Source: Prochlorococcus sp. AG-355-P18
GTDB lineage: Bacteria > Cyanobacteriota > Cyanobacteriia > PCC-6307 > Cyanobiaceae
DNA: 64,000 nt
Direction: 5' to 3'
NCBI GenBank assembly: GCA_003280515.1
Contig: QCER01000008.1
Coordinates: forward strand, 1-64,000
Shown: in pieces, positions 35,915-47,459 of the stretch
Numbering within the stretch: position 1 is the stretch's first letter
Layout: every line of letters begins with the position of its first letter
Position numbers and translations under genes: made by a program
Notes under the pieces: model-generated
Told to the model about the DNA's origin: nothing
The model's database searches: none
The model's input: the letters and a program-made list of their open reading frames with translations, nothing else

Positions 35915-36538
35915 TTAAATAGTTTCCCTCAATAAGGCGTTAACCACAGCAGCTGCCATGGCAGCACCTCCTCTAGTTGAATTCAAAACAATTCTAGGAA
36001 GATCAGTAGAAATTAGTTTGTTTTTGCTTTTCTCTACTCCAATAAATCCAACAGGCATTCCGATGATTAAACTAGGTAAATCTTTTGCATTTTCTAAAAT
36101 ATCAATTAAATAAGTTAACGCTGTAGGCGAACTGCCAATAGCTACAATGGGTGATTTGCTTCCAGAATTCGTAGCCGATAACTCCTTCCATCCTTCACTT
36201 AAGCCATATGCAGTTTTAGTTAAGTTTGTATAATTATTTTTTCCAAACCACATTCTAGCGGTGAATACTTTATTCCTAGTGGTATTTTCTGCCATGGTTT
36301 TTATTGCCGCTGCAGCCATATCAGTATCAGTTAAAATCGGAGCACCATTTTTAAGTGCATTAAGACCTTTTTCGCAAGCACCTTCACTAAAATTTAAAAG
36401 ATTTTGAACTGAAAAATCTCCTGAAGTATGGACTAATCTCTCTAACACTTTTTTTTCCAAATAATTTAGATCATTAGCTAATAAATGAGATCTTATGAAT
36501 CTGATGCTTTCCAAAAAAATTGGATGATCTATTACCAT
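35915..36538 (-). CDS. cobH: Precorrin-8X methylmutase
   Basis: 207 aa; VHTSGDF, GMPVGFIGVEKSK, TRGGAAMAAAVVNALL. Confidence 0.93.
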   Translation of the reverse strand: MVIDHPIFLESIRFIRSHLLANDLNYLEKKVLERLVHTSGDFSVQNLLNFSEGACEKGLNALKNGAPILTDTDMAAAAIKTMAENTTRNKVFTARMWFGKNNYTNLTKTAYGLSEGWKELSATNSGSKSPIVAIGSSPTALTYLIDILENAKDLPSLIIGMPVGFIGVEKSKNKLISTDLPRIVLNSTRGGAAMAAAVVNALLRETI

Positions 36539-36596
36539 TAAATTTAATTTGTGTTAGAAGTAATCATAGTTAATATATGATTTTTATTGAGCTATT

Positions 36597-37598
36597 ATGC
36601 CAATACAAATATTATGGGGTAATGATTTAAATGCTCAAAATACATTTATTCAGAAATTAATTGATAAGGAAGTATCCAAAGAATGGAAAGAAATAAACGT
36701 AACAAATTTAAATGGAGATGATGATGAGCAAGTCAACAAAGCTTTTGATGAAGTTCTTACTCCTCCTTTTGGAGAGGGATACAGAATAGTTACATTGAAA
36801 AATAATCCAATTTTTACTGCCAAAAATGAGGATCTAAGAACTAAATTTGAAAAAATTCATGACAATATACCTCAAAATACTTATTTCATTTTACAAAGTA
36901 CAAAAAAACCAGACTCAAGACTAAAGAGTACTAAATTTTTGCAAAAACTTGTCAAAAATAATTTAGCTAAAGAAAAGTCATTTTCTTTACCAGAAATCTG
37001 GGACTATGAAGGACAAAAAAGATTTTTAGAAGATGCAGCAAATGAAATGAATATCAAAATTGATAAAAATGCAGCTGAATTGATAATTGATTCAGTTGGT
37101 AATGATAGTTTTAAACTAATAAATGAATTAGCTAAAGCAAAAACATACCTTTCTGCAGTCTCAAGTGATTCTAATTCACAACTTTTTCTTAAAAGTATTG
37201 ATGTAAAAAAAATATTTAGTGATCATCAATCCAATATTTTCAAAATCATTGATCTTCTCTTACAAAAAAATATTAATGAAAGCCTCATAGAAATAAATTA
37301 TTCCTTGCAGAAAGGAGAACCTGCTTTAAGAATAAATGCAGGTTTAATTAGTCAAATAAGAATTCATACCATTATGAAATTAGCAGTTAATTCAGGTAAT
37401 GATAATGCAGAAAAGATTTGTAATCTTGCAGGCATTTCTAATCCAAGACGAATTTTTTTTATTCGAAAAAAAGTAAAAAATGTATCTCAAGAATATTTAA
37501 TTAATTTAATGAGTAATTTACTAGATATTGAATCATTACTAAAACAAGGTAATAATCCTATAAATGTTTTTACAGAGAAATTAATTAATTTAAGTTAA
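36597..37598 (+). CDS. holA: DNA polymerase III delta subunit
   Basis: 333 aa; HolA-like arrangement (ILWGNDLNAQNTFIQKLI; ELIIDSVGNDSFKLINELAKA). Confidence 0.82.
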   Translation: MPIQILWGNDLNAQNTFIQKLIDKEVSKEWKEINVTNLNGDDDEQVNKAFDEVLTPPFGEGYRIVTLKNNPIFTAKNEDLRTKFEKIHDNIPQNTYFILQSTKKPDSRLKSTKFLQKLVKNNLAKEKSFSLPEIWDYEGQKRFLEDAANEMNIKIDKNAAELIIDSVGNDSFKLINELAKAKTYLSAVSSDSNSQLFLKSIDVKKIFSDHQSNIFKIIDLLLQKNINESLIEINYSLQKGEPALRINAGLISQIRIHTIMKLAVNSGNDNAEKICNLAGISNPRRIFFIRKKVKNVSQEYLINLMSNLLDIESLLKQGNNPINVFTEKLINLS

Positions 37599-37637
37599 TC
37601 AAATTATAAGTTTAAGAATTTACATTATGATTTAAAT

Positions 37638-39398
37638 ATGGCTTTACTAGTAAAAAAATTTGGCGGTACTTCTGTAGGTGATATTAAAAAAATTAAAAAT
37701 ATTGCTAGTAGCATCTGTCAAAGTAAAGAAGCAGGAAATGAAATTGTCGTTGTTGTCTCCGCAATGGGGCAAACTACAGATGATTTAAATTGTTTAGCGG
37801 AATCAATTAGTAAAAATCCTAATCGTAGAGAATTGGATATGCTTCTCTCAACTGGAGAGCAAGTAACCATAGCTCTTCTCTCAATGGCATTAAACGAATA
37901 CGGAATACCTGCAATTTCAATGACCGGTAGCCAGGTTGGAATTATTACTGAATCAATTCATGGGAAAGCGAGAATTCTGGATATTAAAACAAAAAGGATC
38001 CAGAATTATATAAATCAGGGTTTTGTAGTTGTAGTGGCTGGATTTCAAGGAACAACATTAAGCCATACGGGTTCAATGGAAATTACAACTTTGGGTAGAG
38101 GTGGTTCAGATACTTCTGCAGTAGCTTTATCAACAGCTTTAGGAGCTGAGACGTGCGAAATTTATACAGACGTTCCAGGGGTTCTTACTACTGATCCAAG
38201 AATTGTTCCTAATGCAAAACTCTTAGATGAAATTAGCTGCGAAGAAATGCTCGAACTTGCAAGTGTCGGTGCTTCAGTTCTGCATCCAAGAGCAGTAGAA
38301 ATTGCTCGAAATTATGGAATTAAATTGTGTGTCAAATCAAGCCAATGTGACTCAAGTGGGACTCTCCTAGAAAGTCAAATCCAGCCTCTCCCACTAAAAA
38401 GAGGAAGCTTAGAATTAACAAAAACAGTCAATAGTCTTGAGGTATTAGAAAACCAAGCAGTATTCAGTCTCTCAAATATTCCTGATAGGCCTGGGATTGC
38501 TGCACAAATATTTGAAAAACTTTCAGAAGCAAGTATTAGTGTAGATTTAATAATACAAGCGACAAATGATGGAAATAAAAATGATATTACATTTACTGTG
38601 AGTGAATTAGAAGTTAAAAAGACTGCAGAACAATGTGAACTTATAACTAGTCAATTAGGAGGAGAATATAACTTAAAAACAAACATGACTAAATTAAGTA
38701 TTCAAGGTGCAGGCATTATGGGCAGACCTAGTGTTTCAGCTGATTTATTTGATACTTTATCTCAAGCGAATATAAATGTCAGGTTAATAGCTACTAGTGA
38801 AATTAAAGTTAGCTGTGTAATTGAAATCAATAATATACCAAAAGCTATAAGATTTGTTGCTGAGAAATTTAAGTTATCCGATACACAAATATTTGTTAAT
38901 CCAATCAATAAAAAACAAGATCAACCTGAAGTAAGAGGAATTGCATTAGATAAAAACCAAGTTCAAGTAAGTTTTCGAAAACTGCCTGATCGTCCAGGTG
39001 TAGCAGCATCAATATGTTTAGCGTTAGCTGAAAATAATTTACTTATCGATACTATCGTTCAGTCTGAAAGAATTTCCTCTTTAAAAACTAAGGATATTAG
39101 TCTTACAATGAATAGACAAGATAGAGAAAAAGCTAACTTAGTTTTTGAGGCCTTAACAAAAAAATTACCCGGATCATATGTTGAAGATGGCCCTGCTATA
39201 GCCAAAGTAAGTACTGTAGGAGCAGGAATGGCATTTAAGGTTGGAACGGCTGGCAAAATATTTAGAGCATTGGCTGACCAAGATATCAATATTGAAATGA
39301 TTGCCACTAGTGAAATCAGGACTTCATGTATTGTCTTAGAAAAAGATTGTAACAAAGCAGTTAATGCGATTCATAATCATTTCGAATTAGAAAAATAA
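37638..39398 (+). CDS. lysC: Aspartate kinase with four ACT-domain repeats
   Basis: 586 aa; LLVKKFGGTSVGD, TLGRGGSDTSAVALS; ACT-type repeats at DRPGIAAQIFEKL, GRPSVSADLFDTL, DRPGVAASICLAL, KVGTAGKIFRAL. Confidence 0.96.
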   Translation: MALLVKKFGGTSVGDIKKIKNIASSICQSKEAGNEIVVVVSAMGQTTDDLNCLAESISKNPNRRELDMLLSTGEQVTIALLSMALNEYGIPAISMTGSQVGIITESIHGKARILDIKTKRIQNYINQGFVVVVAGFQGTTLSHTGSMEITTLGRGGSDTSAVALSTALGAETCEIYTDVPGVLTTDPRIVPNAKLLDEISCEEMLELASVGASVLHPRAVEIARNYGIKLCVKSSQCDSSGTLLESQIQPLPLKRGSLELTKTVNSLEVLENQAVFSLSNIPDRPGIAAQIFEKLSEASISVDLIIQATNDGNKNDITFTVSELEVKKTAEQCELITSQLGGEYNLKTNMTKLSIQGAGIMGRPSVSADLFDTLSQANINVRLIATSEIKVSCVIEINNIPKAIRFVAEKFKLSDTQIFVNPINKKQDQPEVRGIALDKNQVQVSFRKLPDRPGVAASICLALAENNLLIDTIVQSERISSLKTKDISLTMNRQDREKANLVFEALTKKLPGSYVEDGPAIAKVSTVGAGMAFKVGTAGKIFRALADQDINIEMIATSEIRTSCIVLEKDCNKAVNAIHNHFELEK

Positions 39399-39404
39399 GT
39401 TCTG

Positions 39405-41447
39405 TTAATTATTTCTTGCCAATTTTTGTCTTAATTTTTTGATTCTATCCCTCAAATTTGCCGCTTCTTCAAAATTTAACTCTTTTGCAGCATCTTTCAT
39501 TTTAATTTCTAACTTTTCTATTAAGTCAGGCAATTCTTCGAGCAAACATTGATTATCACTGGAACCGAGAATTGCGTCAGTTTTGTTATTAACTATATTT
39601 ATTAAATCTTTAGATAAACCACCAGCATCTAGTTTTCTGGAAAGTTCTAGAAAAGATAATATTGAATTTTCTATTTTTTTGCCTGCAGGTTTTGGAGTAA
39701 TACCATTGACTTGGTTATATTTTTTTTGAATAGTTCTTCTTCTTTCAGTTTCAGATATTGCTCTTTTCATTGAATCTGTGAAGTTATCTGCATAAAGCAA
39801 GGCAACACCTTCAACATGTCTTGCAGCTCTTCCTATTGTTTGAATCAATGACCTTTCAGCTCTCAGAAAACCTTCTTTATCAGCATCTAAAATGGCAACT
39901 AAGGATACTTCAGGAAGATCTAATCCCTCTCTTAATAAATTAACTCCTACCAAAACATCATATTCGCCGATTCTGAGGTCTTGAATAATTTCAATTCTTT
40001 CAATTGAATGGATTTCTGAATGCAAATATCTAACTCTTACTTTATTTTCAGATAAAAAATCAGTTAGATCTTCAGCCATTCTCTTAGTAAGTGTTGTCAC
40101 TAGAACTCGTTGATTCTTTTCAGCTCTAATTCTTATTTCAGATAACAGATCTTCTATTTGGCCCTCACTAGGTCTTACATCAATTACAGGATCTAATACC
40201 CCAGTTGGTCTTATAACTTGCTCAATAAATTCACCATCACATTGATCTAATTCCCATTGACCCGGAGTTGCACTTATAAATAATGTCTGTTTTGATTTTT
40301 CCCAAAACTCTTCACATTTTAAAGGTCTATTATCTGCAGCACTCGGCAATCTAAAACCATGATCTATTAAAACTTTCTTTCTAGATTGATCACCGTTGTA
40401 CATCGCATGAAGTTGAGGACATGTTACATGACTCTCATCAACTACCAACAACCAATCTTTAGGAAAATAATCTATTAAGCATTCTGGCGGTGAACCTTCC
40501 TCCCTACCTGATAAATGACGAGCATAATTCTCAACTCCATTACAATAACCAACCTCTTTGAGCATTTCTAAATCATATTTTGTGCGTTGTTCTAGACGTT
40601 GAGCCTCTAATAATTTCCCTTCGAATGTGAATTTATCTAGTTGAGTTTTTAATTCACTTCTAATTGCACTTATTGCACTCTCAAGTCTTTCTTTTGGGGT
40701 CACAAAATGCTTCGCTGGGTAAACGCTAACTTGTTCCAAACTTTCAAGGATTTCTCCTGTAGTAGGGTCAACATATCTAATAGCTTCAACCTCATCACCA
40801 AATAATTCGATTCTAATTAATCTATCCTCATAAGCTGGACCAATTTCTAGAACATCGCCTTTAATTCTGAATCTACCTCTAGTAATTTCAATATCATTTC
40901 TAGTATATTGATTTTCAACGAGAGACCTCAAAGAAGAACGTAGATTTATTGATTTTCCCACTTCAAATTTAACTGCAGCTTTTAAATACTCACTAGGTAT
41001 ACCAAGACCATAAATACAACTAATTGAGGCTACAACAATTACATCTTTTCTTTCAAATAATGAGCGTGTTGCAGAATGTCTAAGCATGTCTATTTCTTCA
41101 TTAATTGAAGCCGTTTTGGCTATGTAAGTATCACTTACAGGTACATAAGCTTCAGGTTGATAATAATCGTAGTAAGAAATGAAGTACTCAACAGCATTTT
41201 TTGGAAAAAATTCCCTTAATTCATTACATAGTTGTGCAGCTAAAGTTTTGTTATGGGCTAATACAAGTGCTGGTCTTCCTGTTTGTTGAATTACATTAGC
41301 GATAGTAAATGTTTTACCAGTCCCAGTAGCTCCTAAAAGAGTCTGAAACTCTTTACCATTATTGACGCCTTTAACTAATTTTTTAATAGCTTCTGGTTGA
41401 TCTCCATTTGGTTGGTAAGGAGCTTGAAGCTTATAGTTGTTCATCAA
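39405..41447 (-). CDS. uvrB: UvrABC system protein B
   Basis: 680 aa; [59 protein letters not shown]-terminal UVR motif. Confidence 0.97.
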   Translation of the reverse strand: MMNNYKLQAPYQPNGDQPEAIKKLVKGVNNGKEFQTLLGATGTGKTFTIANVIQQTGRPALVLAHNKTLAAQLCNELREFFPKNAVEYFISYYDYYQPEAYVPVSDTYIAKTASINEEIDMLRHSATRSLFERKDVIVVASISCIYGLGIPSEYLKAAVKFEVGKSINLRSSLRSLVENQYTRNDIEITRGRFRIKGDVLEIGPAYEDRLIRIELFGDEVEAIRYVDPTTGEILESLEQVSVYPAKHFVTPKERLESAISAIRSELKTQLDKFTFEGKLLEAQRLEQRTKYDLEMLKEVGYCNGVENYARHLSGREEGSPPECLIDYFPKDWLLVVDESHVTCPQLHAMYNGDQSRKKVLIDHGFRLPSAADNRPLKCEEFWEKSKQTLFISATPGQWELDQCDGEFIEQVIRPTGVLDPVIDVRPSEGQIEDLLSEIRIRAEKNQRVLVTTLTKRMAEDLTDFLSENKVRVRYLHSEIHSIERIEIIQDLRIGEYDVLVGVNLLREGLDLPEVSLVAILDADKEGFLRAERSLIQTIGRAARHVEGVALLYADNFTDSMKRAISETERRRTIQKKYNQVNGITPKPAGKKIENSILSFLELSRKLDAGGLSKDLINIVNNKTDAILGSSDNQCLLEELPDLIEKLEIKMKDAAKELNFEEAANLRDRIKKLRQKLARNN

Positions 41448-41473
41448 CCTAGTAGCAAAAGGGTATTGTTATA

Positions 41474-42250
41474 CTAAGAAATTTTTTCTCCAATTATTGA
41501 ATTTTTCAAAGATTCTTTTAAGCCCCTAACAACCGCAATCATCGATATTAAATCATCTAATTTATTAACTACAGATCCAACGCCAACTGCTGAAGCTCCA
41601 GAAGATATTGCTAGTGGACAAGTTACTTGGCTTAATCCGGAGGCACTCATGATTGGTATATTTAGAGATTGTTTATTAAATTCTTGATGAATTGCATAAG
41701 TAGCTGCAAGAGTTGGTACTGATTTTTCAAAAAAGCCTTGAATTCCTGAAGAGTAAGGAGTAGAACTGGTGCCACCTTCTGTTTGAATAATGTCAACACC
41801 TTCTTCTACTAGCTTTATAGCAAGATCAACTTGTTTATCAATAGGCATAGTATGAGGAACAGTTACTGATAAAGGAACATTAGGCAATAAATCCCTCGTC
41901 TCTTTTGTAATGTTTAAAACTTTTTTATCTGAAAAATTAATGCCTTTTTCATAAAAAGTATCGTAATTTCCTATTTCAATTAATGATGCTCCTGCTTTTA
42001 CAGAATCTTGAAAAGATTGAGGGACCACTGAACTAACACAAACGGGTAGTGTTGAACTCTTAAGTGCTAAATCAACTAGTTCAGGTTTACAAGCAATATC
42101 GACAAGATCTGCACCTCCTAATGAAGCAGCCTCAACAATTATTTTCACAGACTGAACATCGAAATTATTCAATCCTGAAATAACTTTGAGTAAGGATTTG
42201 CTTCTTAACTCTTCTTTGATTTTTTGTGGCAAAAGATTAATCAGACTCAT
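41474..42250 (-). CDS. DUF561/Ycf23-like TIM-barrel protein
   Basis: 258 aa; KVISGLNNFDVQSVKIIVEAASLGGADLVDIAC...IIQTEGGTSS typical of cyanobacterial/plastid Ycf23-related proteins. Confidence 0.83.
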   Translation of the reverse strand: MSLINLLPQKIKEELRSKSLLKVISGLNNFDVQSVKIIVEAASLGGADLVDIACKPELVDLALKSSTLPVCVSSVVPQSFQDSVKAGASLIEIGNYDTFYEKGINFSDKKVLNITKETRDLLPNVPLSVTVPHTMPIDKQVDLAIKLVEEGVDIIQTEGGTSSTPYSSGIQGFFEKSVPTLAATYAIHQEFNKQSLNIPIMSASGLSQVTCPLAISSGASAVGVGSVVNKLDDLISMIAVVRGLKESLKNSIIGEKIS

Positions 42251-42335
42251 TTACTTAATGAATTTATTACCCGATTGTGACATTGTTTTAGTAAAACAGT
42301 GCATTTTTTAAAAAATATTATCTGAGCAACACAAA

Positions 42336-43346
42336 ATGACTGATAAAAAATTAACTCAGAAAAATTGGTCATCATGGCATCATCAGCTTCATAATGAGTT
42401 TCTTACCAAAAAAATATTAATTCCAAAAGGATCCAATATTTTAATAAGTGTTTCCGGGGGTCAAGACTCAATGGCCTTATTAACCCTAATTAATGATCTA
42501 AAAAAAATACATAATTGGTCTATTAGTGTTTGGCATGGTGATCATCAGTGGCACGAAAAATCATCACGATATGCTCTTGAATTAAAAGATTATTGCGAAG
42601 ATAAAAATATTTCATTCTCTTTTGATCAAGCAAATAAAGAAAGTATTTCTTCAGAGGAAAAAGCACGAGAATGGAGATATAAAAAATTATGTGAAAGAGC
42701 CAAAACTTTATTAAATACAAATCAGCAAAAACATAATATTTATTTATTAACTGGTCACACGAGTAGTGATAATGCAGAAACATTTATCCTCAATTTATCT
42801 AGAGGAAGCAATTTTGCAGGTCTGAGTAATATTGAAAGTAAAAGATTAATAGAAAATCAAATTTTTTTAATAAGACCAATATTAATTTTCAGTAGGGAAG
42901 ATACAAAACAATTTTGCAATGATATGAAGATCCCAGTCTGGGAAGATCCTACAAATTCAGATCTTAAATTAAAAAGAAATTTAGTAAGAAAAAAAATTAT
43001 TCCAACCTTAGAAGTCATCTATCCTGGTTGTTCTGAAAGGATAAATAATTTTTCACAAAAAATGAGCAAATACAATAATGAACGTAATGATCTTAGTGAA
43101 CTAGCGTATTTATATTGTAAAGATGTAAAAGGTATCGATAGGAATCTCCTAAATGGTATGTGTATTGAAGCAAGGTGCACAATCTTAAATAGATTTTTAA
43201 AAGAAATATCTGCAAAGCAATGTAGTTCTAAAAATCTGACAAAATTAGCAACTTCAATTTATGAAAAAAATAAAGGTCAAATTAATCTGCAAGAGTTTTT
43301 AAAAATTGTTTGGGATAAAAACTATATAAATTTTGAAAAAAGTTAA
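42336..43346 (+). CDS. tilS: tRNA(Ile)-lysidine synthase
   Basis: 336 aa; ILISVSGGQDSMALLTLI PP-loop, TGHTSSDNAETFILNLSRGS. Confidence 0.94.
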   Translation: MTDKKLTQKNWSSWHHQLHNEFLTKKILIPKGSNILISVSGGQDSMALLTLINDLKKIHNWSISVWHGDHQWHEKSSRYALELKDYCEDKNISFSFDQANKESISSEEKAREWRYKKLCERAKTLLNTNQQKHNIYLLTGHTSSDNAETFILNLSRGSNFAGLSNIESKRLIENQIFLIRPILIFSREDTKQFCNDMKIPVWEDPTNSDLKLKRNLVRKKIIPTLEVIYPGCSERINNFSQKMSKYNNERNDLSELAYLYCKDVKGIDRNLLNGMCIEARCTILNRFLKEISAKQCSSKNLTKLATSIYEKNKGQINLQEFLKIVWDKNYINFEKS

Positions 43347-45328
43347 GTTGTTACAGCAGATCTTCTTCTTCTTGTTCTACCTTCAAATGAATCTTCTGTG
43401 GCAGTCTCAGCTGATGGATTCTGAGAAACTTTTGGACTTTTTTGGGTATTTTGTGGGTTATTTGAACTATTAGGATGATTATTGTTTGATTTCTTTTGGA
43501 AATTATTATTATTTCTATTTCTATTGGAGAAATTTTGCTCTTCGGTAATCTTTGGAATATAAGCACGAGTTCCACTTGGAGCAGGTTGAACTAAACACAA
43601 AATAAGTGGTTCAACTTGTAATTCTCTTCTCATTCTTCTCGATAAACCATTTTCTATTTCTCTTTGTACACCAATCCAATCTACCTCAAAATTATTCGGC
43701 CCAGTTTGTCTGGATAATTGTTTCCATCTATTTTCTAAGACCCAACTTATTTCTCGTTCTGTCCACATAGACATTTTTCTTGGCTCTGCAGTAGTAACAA
43801 CTCCTCTTAAATTAACTCTGGGAGGCGCAACCATCTTCCCATCAGTACTAATAGGAGCTAAAACAGTTACTACCCCATCCCCAGCTAATTGCTGCCTTTC
43901 CTTTAGTACTCGAGCATCTACTATCCCATTTCGTGAGTTATCAAGCAGTTCAACACCAGCTTTTACGGGATCGCCCTTTTGAATAGAATTAGGTGTTAAC
44001 TCAACTACATCTCCATTTTCAATAATTAAAATATTGTCCTTTGGAACCCCCATAGTTTGTGCACTCTTCCCATGGGAAACAAGCATTCTATGTTCTCCAT
44101 GAACAGGAACAAAAAACTTAGGTTTTGCGAGTGCCAACATTAACTTTTGATCTTCTTGAAAACCATGACCAGAAACATGAATATTCTCACCCTTTCCATA
44201 AACGACCTTTGCTCCGAGTTTCATTAATCTATCAATTGTGTTAACAACAGAAATAGTATTACCAGGAATTGGGCTGGCTGAAAATATTACGGTATCAGTA
44301 GTCTTAAGACGAACATGCTGATGTTCACCACGAGAGATTCTGCTTAACGCTGCTAAGGGTTCTCCTTGACTTCCCGTCATTAATAATAAGGTCTCCCTAT
44401 CTGGCAAATCTCTTATTTGCTTGATAGGAACAAACAAATCATCTGGACATTTCATATAACCAATATCTCTCGCCTTAGCAATAACATTTATCATCGATCT
44501 ACCTAACAAACCGACCTTTCTTCCATGTTTCATGGCCAATTCTAAGATCATAGTCACTCTATGAACAGAACTAGCAAAAGTGGTAAGGATAACTCGTTCT
44601 TTTGCCTCTGCAATATGTTTTTCTAAGGAGGGATAGATAGTCTTCTCAGAAGGACAAAAACCTGGGACTTCGGCATTAGTCGAATCACTGAACATGCATA
44701 AAACACCCTTCTCTCCGTAATGCACCATTCTTTCAATATCAAATTGCTCTCCATCTACTGGCATATGATCAAACTTAAAATCTCCCGTGAAAATAATTGT
44801 GCCAACAGGTGTTGTAACTGCTAAAGAAAAGCTATCGCAAATAGAATGGGTATTTCGAATAAATTCAACAGAAAAATGTTGTCCTACTTTTACAACATCT
44901 CTTGGATTTACTGTCTGTATGGTCGTTCTATCAGATACCCCTGCTTCCTCCATTTTTCCTCTAAGCATTGACATTGCCAGTCTTGGGCCATAAATAATCG
45001 GAATATTAAAATGCTTTAGATGATGAGAAATACCTCCAATATGATCTTCGTGACCGTGAGTGACAATCATTCCTTTTATTCTTCTTTGATTTTCTTTTAA
45101 AAAAGTTGTATCAGGCATAACAACGTTTACGCCATGCATGCCATCAGATGGGAAAGCTAGGCCAGCATCAACAAGCATTAATTCATTACCATATTCAAAA
45201 ACGCAAGTGTTTTTTCCTATTTCATGTAATCCTCCAAGAGGTATTACTCGTAGAGCTGGCGTATTTCCATTAGATCTAGATGAATCATGAGTAGATCTAT
45301 TAACAGTTGAATTTGTACTTGATTGCAT
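43343..45328 (-). CDS. rnj: Ribonuclease J
   Basis: 661 aa; metallo-beta-lactamase/beta-CASP motifs VTHGHEDHIGGI, SGHGFQEDQKLMLAL, VPVHGEHRML; Asn-rich linker and Arg-rich tail. Confidence 0.94.
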   Translation of the reverse strand: MQSSTNSTVNRSTHDSSRSNGNTPALRVIPLGGLHEIGKNTCVFEYGNELMLVDAGLAFPSDGMHGVNVVMPDTTFLKENQRRIKGMIVTHGHEDHIGGISHHLKHFNIPIIYGPRLAMSMLRGKMEEAGVSDRTTIQTVNPRDVVKVGQHFSVEFIRNTHSICDSFSLAVTTPVGTIIFTGDFKFDHMPVDGEQFDIERMVHYGEKGVLCMFSDSTNAEVPGFCPSEKTIYPSLEKHIAEAKERVILTTFASSVHRVTMILELAMKHGRKVGLLGRSMINVIAKARDIGYMKCPDDLFVPIKQIRDLPDRETLLLMTGSQGEPLAALSRISRGEHQHVRLKTTDTVIFSASPIPGNTISVVNTIDRLMKLGAKVVYGKGENIHVSGHGFQEDQKLMLALAKPKFFVPVHGEHRMLVSHGKSAQTMGVPKDNILIIENGDVVELTPNSIQKGDPVKAGVELLDNSRNGIVDARVLKERQQLAGDGVVTVLAPISTDGKMVAPPRVNLRGVVTTAEPRKMSMWTEREISWVLENRWKQLSRQTGPNNFEVDWIGVQREIENGLSRRMRRELQVEPLILCLVQPAPSGTRAYIPKITEEQNFSNRNRNNNNFQKKSNNNHPNSSNNPQNTQKSPKVSQNPSAETATEDSFEGRTRRRRSAVTT

Positions 45329-45407
45329 AATTTTGAAATTTATGAGGGCCTGCTTGTAATCAAATAAGGTTTATTTAAATTTAATTATCAAGTTAAATAT
45401 AATCCTA

Positions 45408-46310
45408 TTATAGGGATTTTAGGATAAAAGATAGTTGCTTTTTCATGTCATTGGTTAATGGTGACAAAGGACTTCTAGGATTTCCTACATCCCATCCCGA
45501 AAGCTCCAAAGCAGCCTTAATTGGGATTGGATTAGTAGTCATAAAGAGTGCTTTAAAAAGAGGCTGAAGTTTTTCATGAATAGCAAGTGCATTGGAAACC
45601 TCTCCACTTTGAAAGGAATGAATCATCTCTTTCAATTGCAATCCAACCAAATGACTTGCAACGCTTACTACTCCTACAGCACCTACTGATAACATTGGAA
45701 GCAACAACGAATCGTCGCCACTATATACAGAGAGTTCAGAGCCACAAATAGCTCTTAATTCTGTTACTTCCTCAATTCTACCGCTTGCAGCTTTAATACT
45801 GAGAATATTTGAGAAATCCATAAGTTTCTTCACAGTATCAGGTAATAAATTGCATCCTGTCCTTCCAGGAATGTTGTAAAGCATAAGAGGCAAATCCTTC
45901 GCAGAATTAGCAATAGAACTGAAATGTTTATAAAGACCTTCTTGAGGTGGCTTGTTGTAATAAGGAACAACGACCAAAGCACCGTCGGCACCAGATTCGT
46001 AGGCTTTTTTTGTAGCTTCCACAGCCTCACTTGTACAGTTACTACCAGTGCCAACTATTACTTTACACGTTGCATCCAAAGATCCTTTTACCGCAATAAA
46101 TAAATCATGCTGTTCCACCCATGAGAGAGTAGGAGATTCTCCAGTAGTACCACATAGTACAATTCCATCGGAACCGTTCTCAAAAAGATAATTTGATAGT
46201 TTTATGGCTAGTTCATAATCTACCTCTCCATTTTCAGTGAATGGAGTAACCATTGCAGTCAATATTCTTCCAAATAGTGGATTATTACACTCAGTTTTGT
46301 CTGTAATCAT
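45408..46310 (-). CDS. dapA: 4-hydroxy-tetrahydrodipicolinate synthase
   Basis: 300 aa; [41 protein letters not shown]. Confidence 0.96.
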   Translation of the reverse strand: MITDKTECNNPLFGRILTAMVTPFTENGEVDYELAIKLSNYLFENGSDGIVLCGTTGESPTLSWVEQHDLFIAVKGSLDATCKVIVGTGSNCTSEAVEATKKAYESGADGALVVVPYYNKPPQEGLYKHFSSIANSAKDLPLMLYNIPGRTGCNLLPDTVKKLMDFSNILSIKAASGRIEEVTELRAICGSELSVYSGDDSLLLPMLSVGAVGVVSVASHLVGLQLKEMIHSFQSGEVSNALAIHEKLQPLFKALFMTTNPIPIKAALELSGWDVGNPRSPLSPLTNDMKKQLSFILKSL

Positions 46311-47338
46311 TTTTTTGGAATTAATAACTCAGCTATTTGAACAGCATTAAGAGCTGCTCCTTTTCTTATTTGATCTCCACATAACCATAATTCTAATCCA
46401 TTAGGTTGACTTATATCAGTTCTTAGCCTGCCAACAGCAACATTATCCTTTCCCATAACGTCATTTGGCATAGGAAATCTATTATTTTTGTAATCCTCAA
46501 TAATTTCAATTCCAGGAGATTTTTTTAATTCTTCAAGAGCATCTTTAGGCTCAACTACACCAGCAAATTCAATATTGATCGATTCAGAATGTGCTCTCAG
46601 TACTGGGACTCGAACACATGTAGCAGAGAGCTTTAAATCAGCAATATTTAATATTTTCCTAGTCTCATTAACCATTTTCATCTCTTCTTCGCAGTAGTTA
46701 TTTGCAAGCATGGGTGAATTATGCAAAAACAAGTTAAAAGCAAGTGAGTACGGCAAAACTTCACTTTTTTGAGGATTACCCCGAAGATATTTTTCAGTTA
46801 AAAATTTCAGTTCCTCCATCGCCAATTGGCCTGCACCACTTACGGATTGATATGTTGAGACAACAACTCTTTGAATAGTCGAAAGTTTATTTAACGGAGC
46901 TAAAACTAATGTCAGCAAAATGGTAGTGCAGTTTGGATTCGCTATTACCCCATCATGATTAAATACGTCACTAGCATTAACTTCAGGAACTATAAGAGGT
47001 ACATTATTATCTAATCTGAAAGCACTTGAATTATCTATCAATAAAGCATTTTGTTCCATAATGGTAGATAACCATTTTTTTGAAATACTTCCACCGGCTG
47101 AAGCTAAAACTAAATCAAGATTCAGAAATTCTTCCTTAGTTGTTTTTTTTGTAACTAATTCTTCACCTTTCCAAATAATTTTTTTTCCTTCAGAACGCTC
47201 TGATGAAAGTAAGACCAATTCTGATATTGGGAAATCACGTTGTTCAAGAATTTTGAGTAATTCAGATCCCACAGCACCTGAAGATCCTAAAACAGCAACT
47301 TTTAATGGCCTATTAGGCAAAAACGGAGATTGTCTCAC
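46307..47338 (-). CDS. asd: Aspartate-semialdehyde dehydrogenase
   Basis: 343 aa; [42 protein letters not shown]; 4-nt overlap with dapA. Confidence 0.96.
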   Translation of the reverse strand: MRQSPFLPNRPLKVAVLGSSGAVGSELLKILEQRDFPISELVLLSSERSEGKKIIWKGEELVTKKTTKEEFLNLDLVLASAGGSISKKWLSTIMEQNALLIDNSSAFRLDNNVPLIVPEVNASDVFNHDGVIANPNCTTILLTLVLAPLNKLSTIQRVVVSTYQSVSGAGQLAMEELKFLTEKYLRGNPQKSEVLPYSLAFNLFLHNSPMLANNYCEEEMKMVNETRKILNIADLKLSATCVRVPVLRAHSESINIEFAGVVEPKDALEELKKSPGIEIIEDYKNNRFPMPNDVMGKDNVAVGRLRTDISQPNGLELWLCGDQIRKGAALNAVQIAELLIPKK

Positions 47339-47459
47339 ACTTTAGAATGATTTTTATAAATAGATTGACTATTTTTTTTACTTTATCAAAAAAATAACTT
47401 TCAAGGAAATCACATAATGTGAAATAATTAAGTTTCGGCTTTTTGTAATAAATAAAAAA

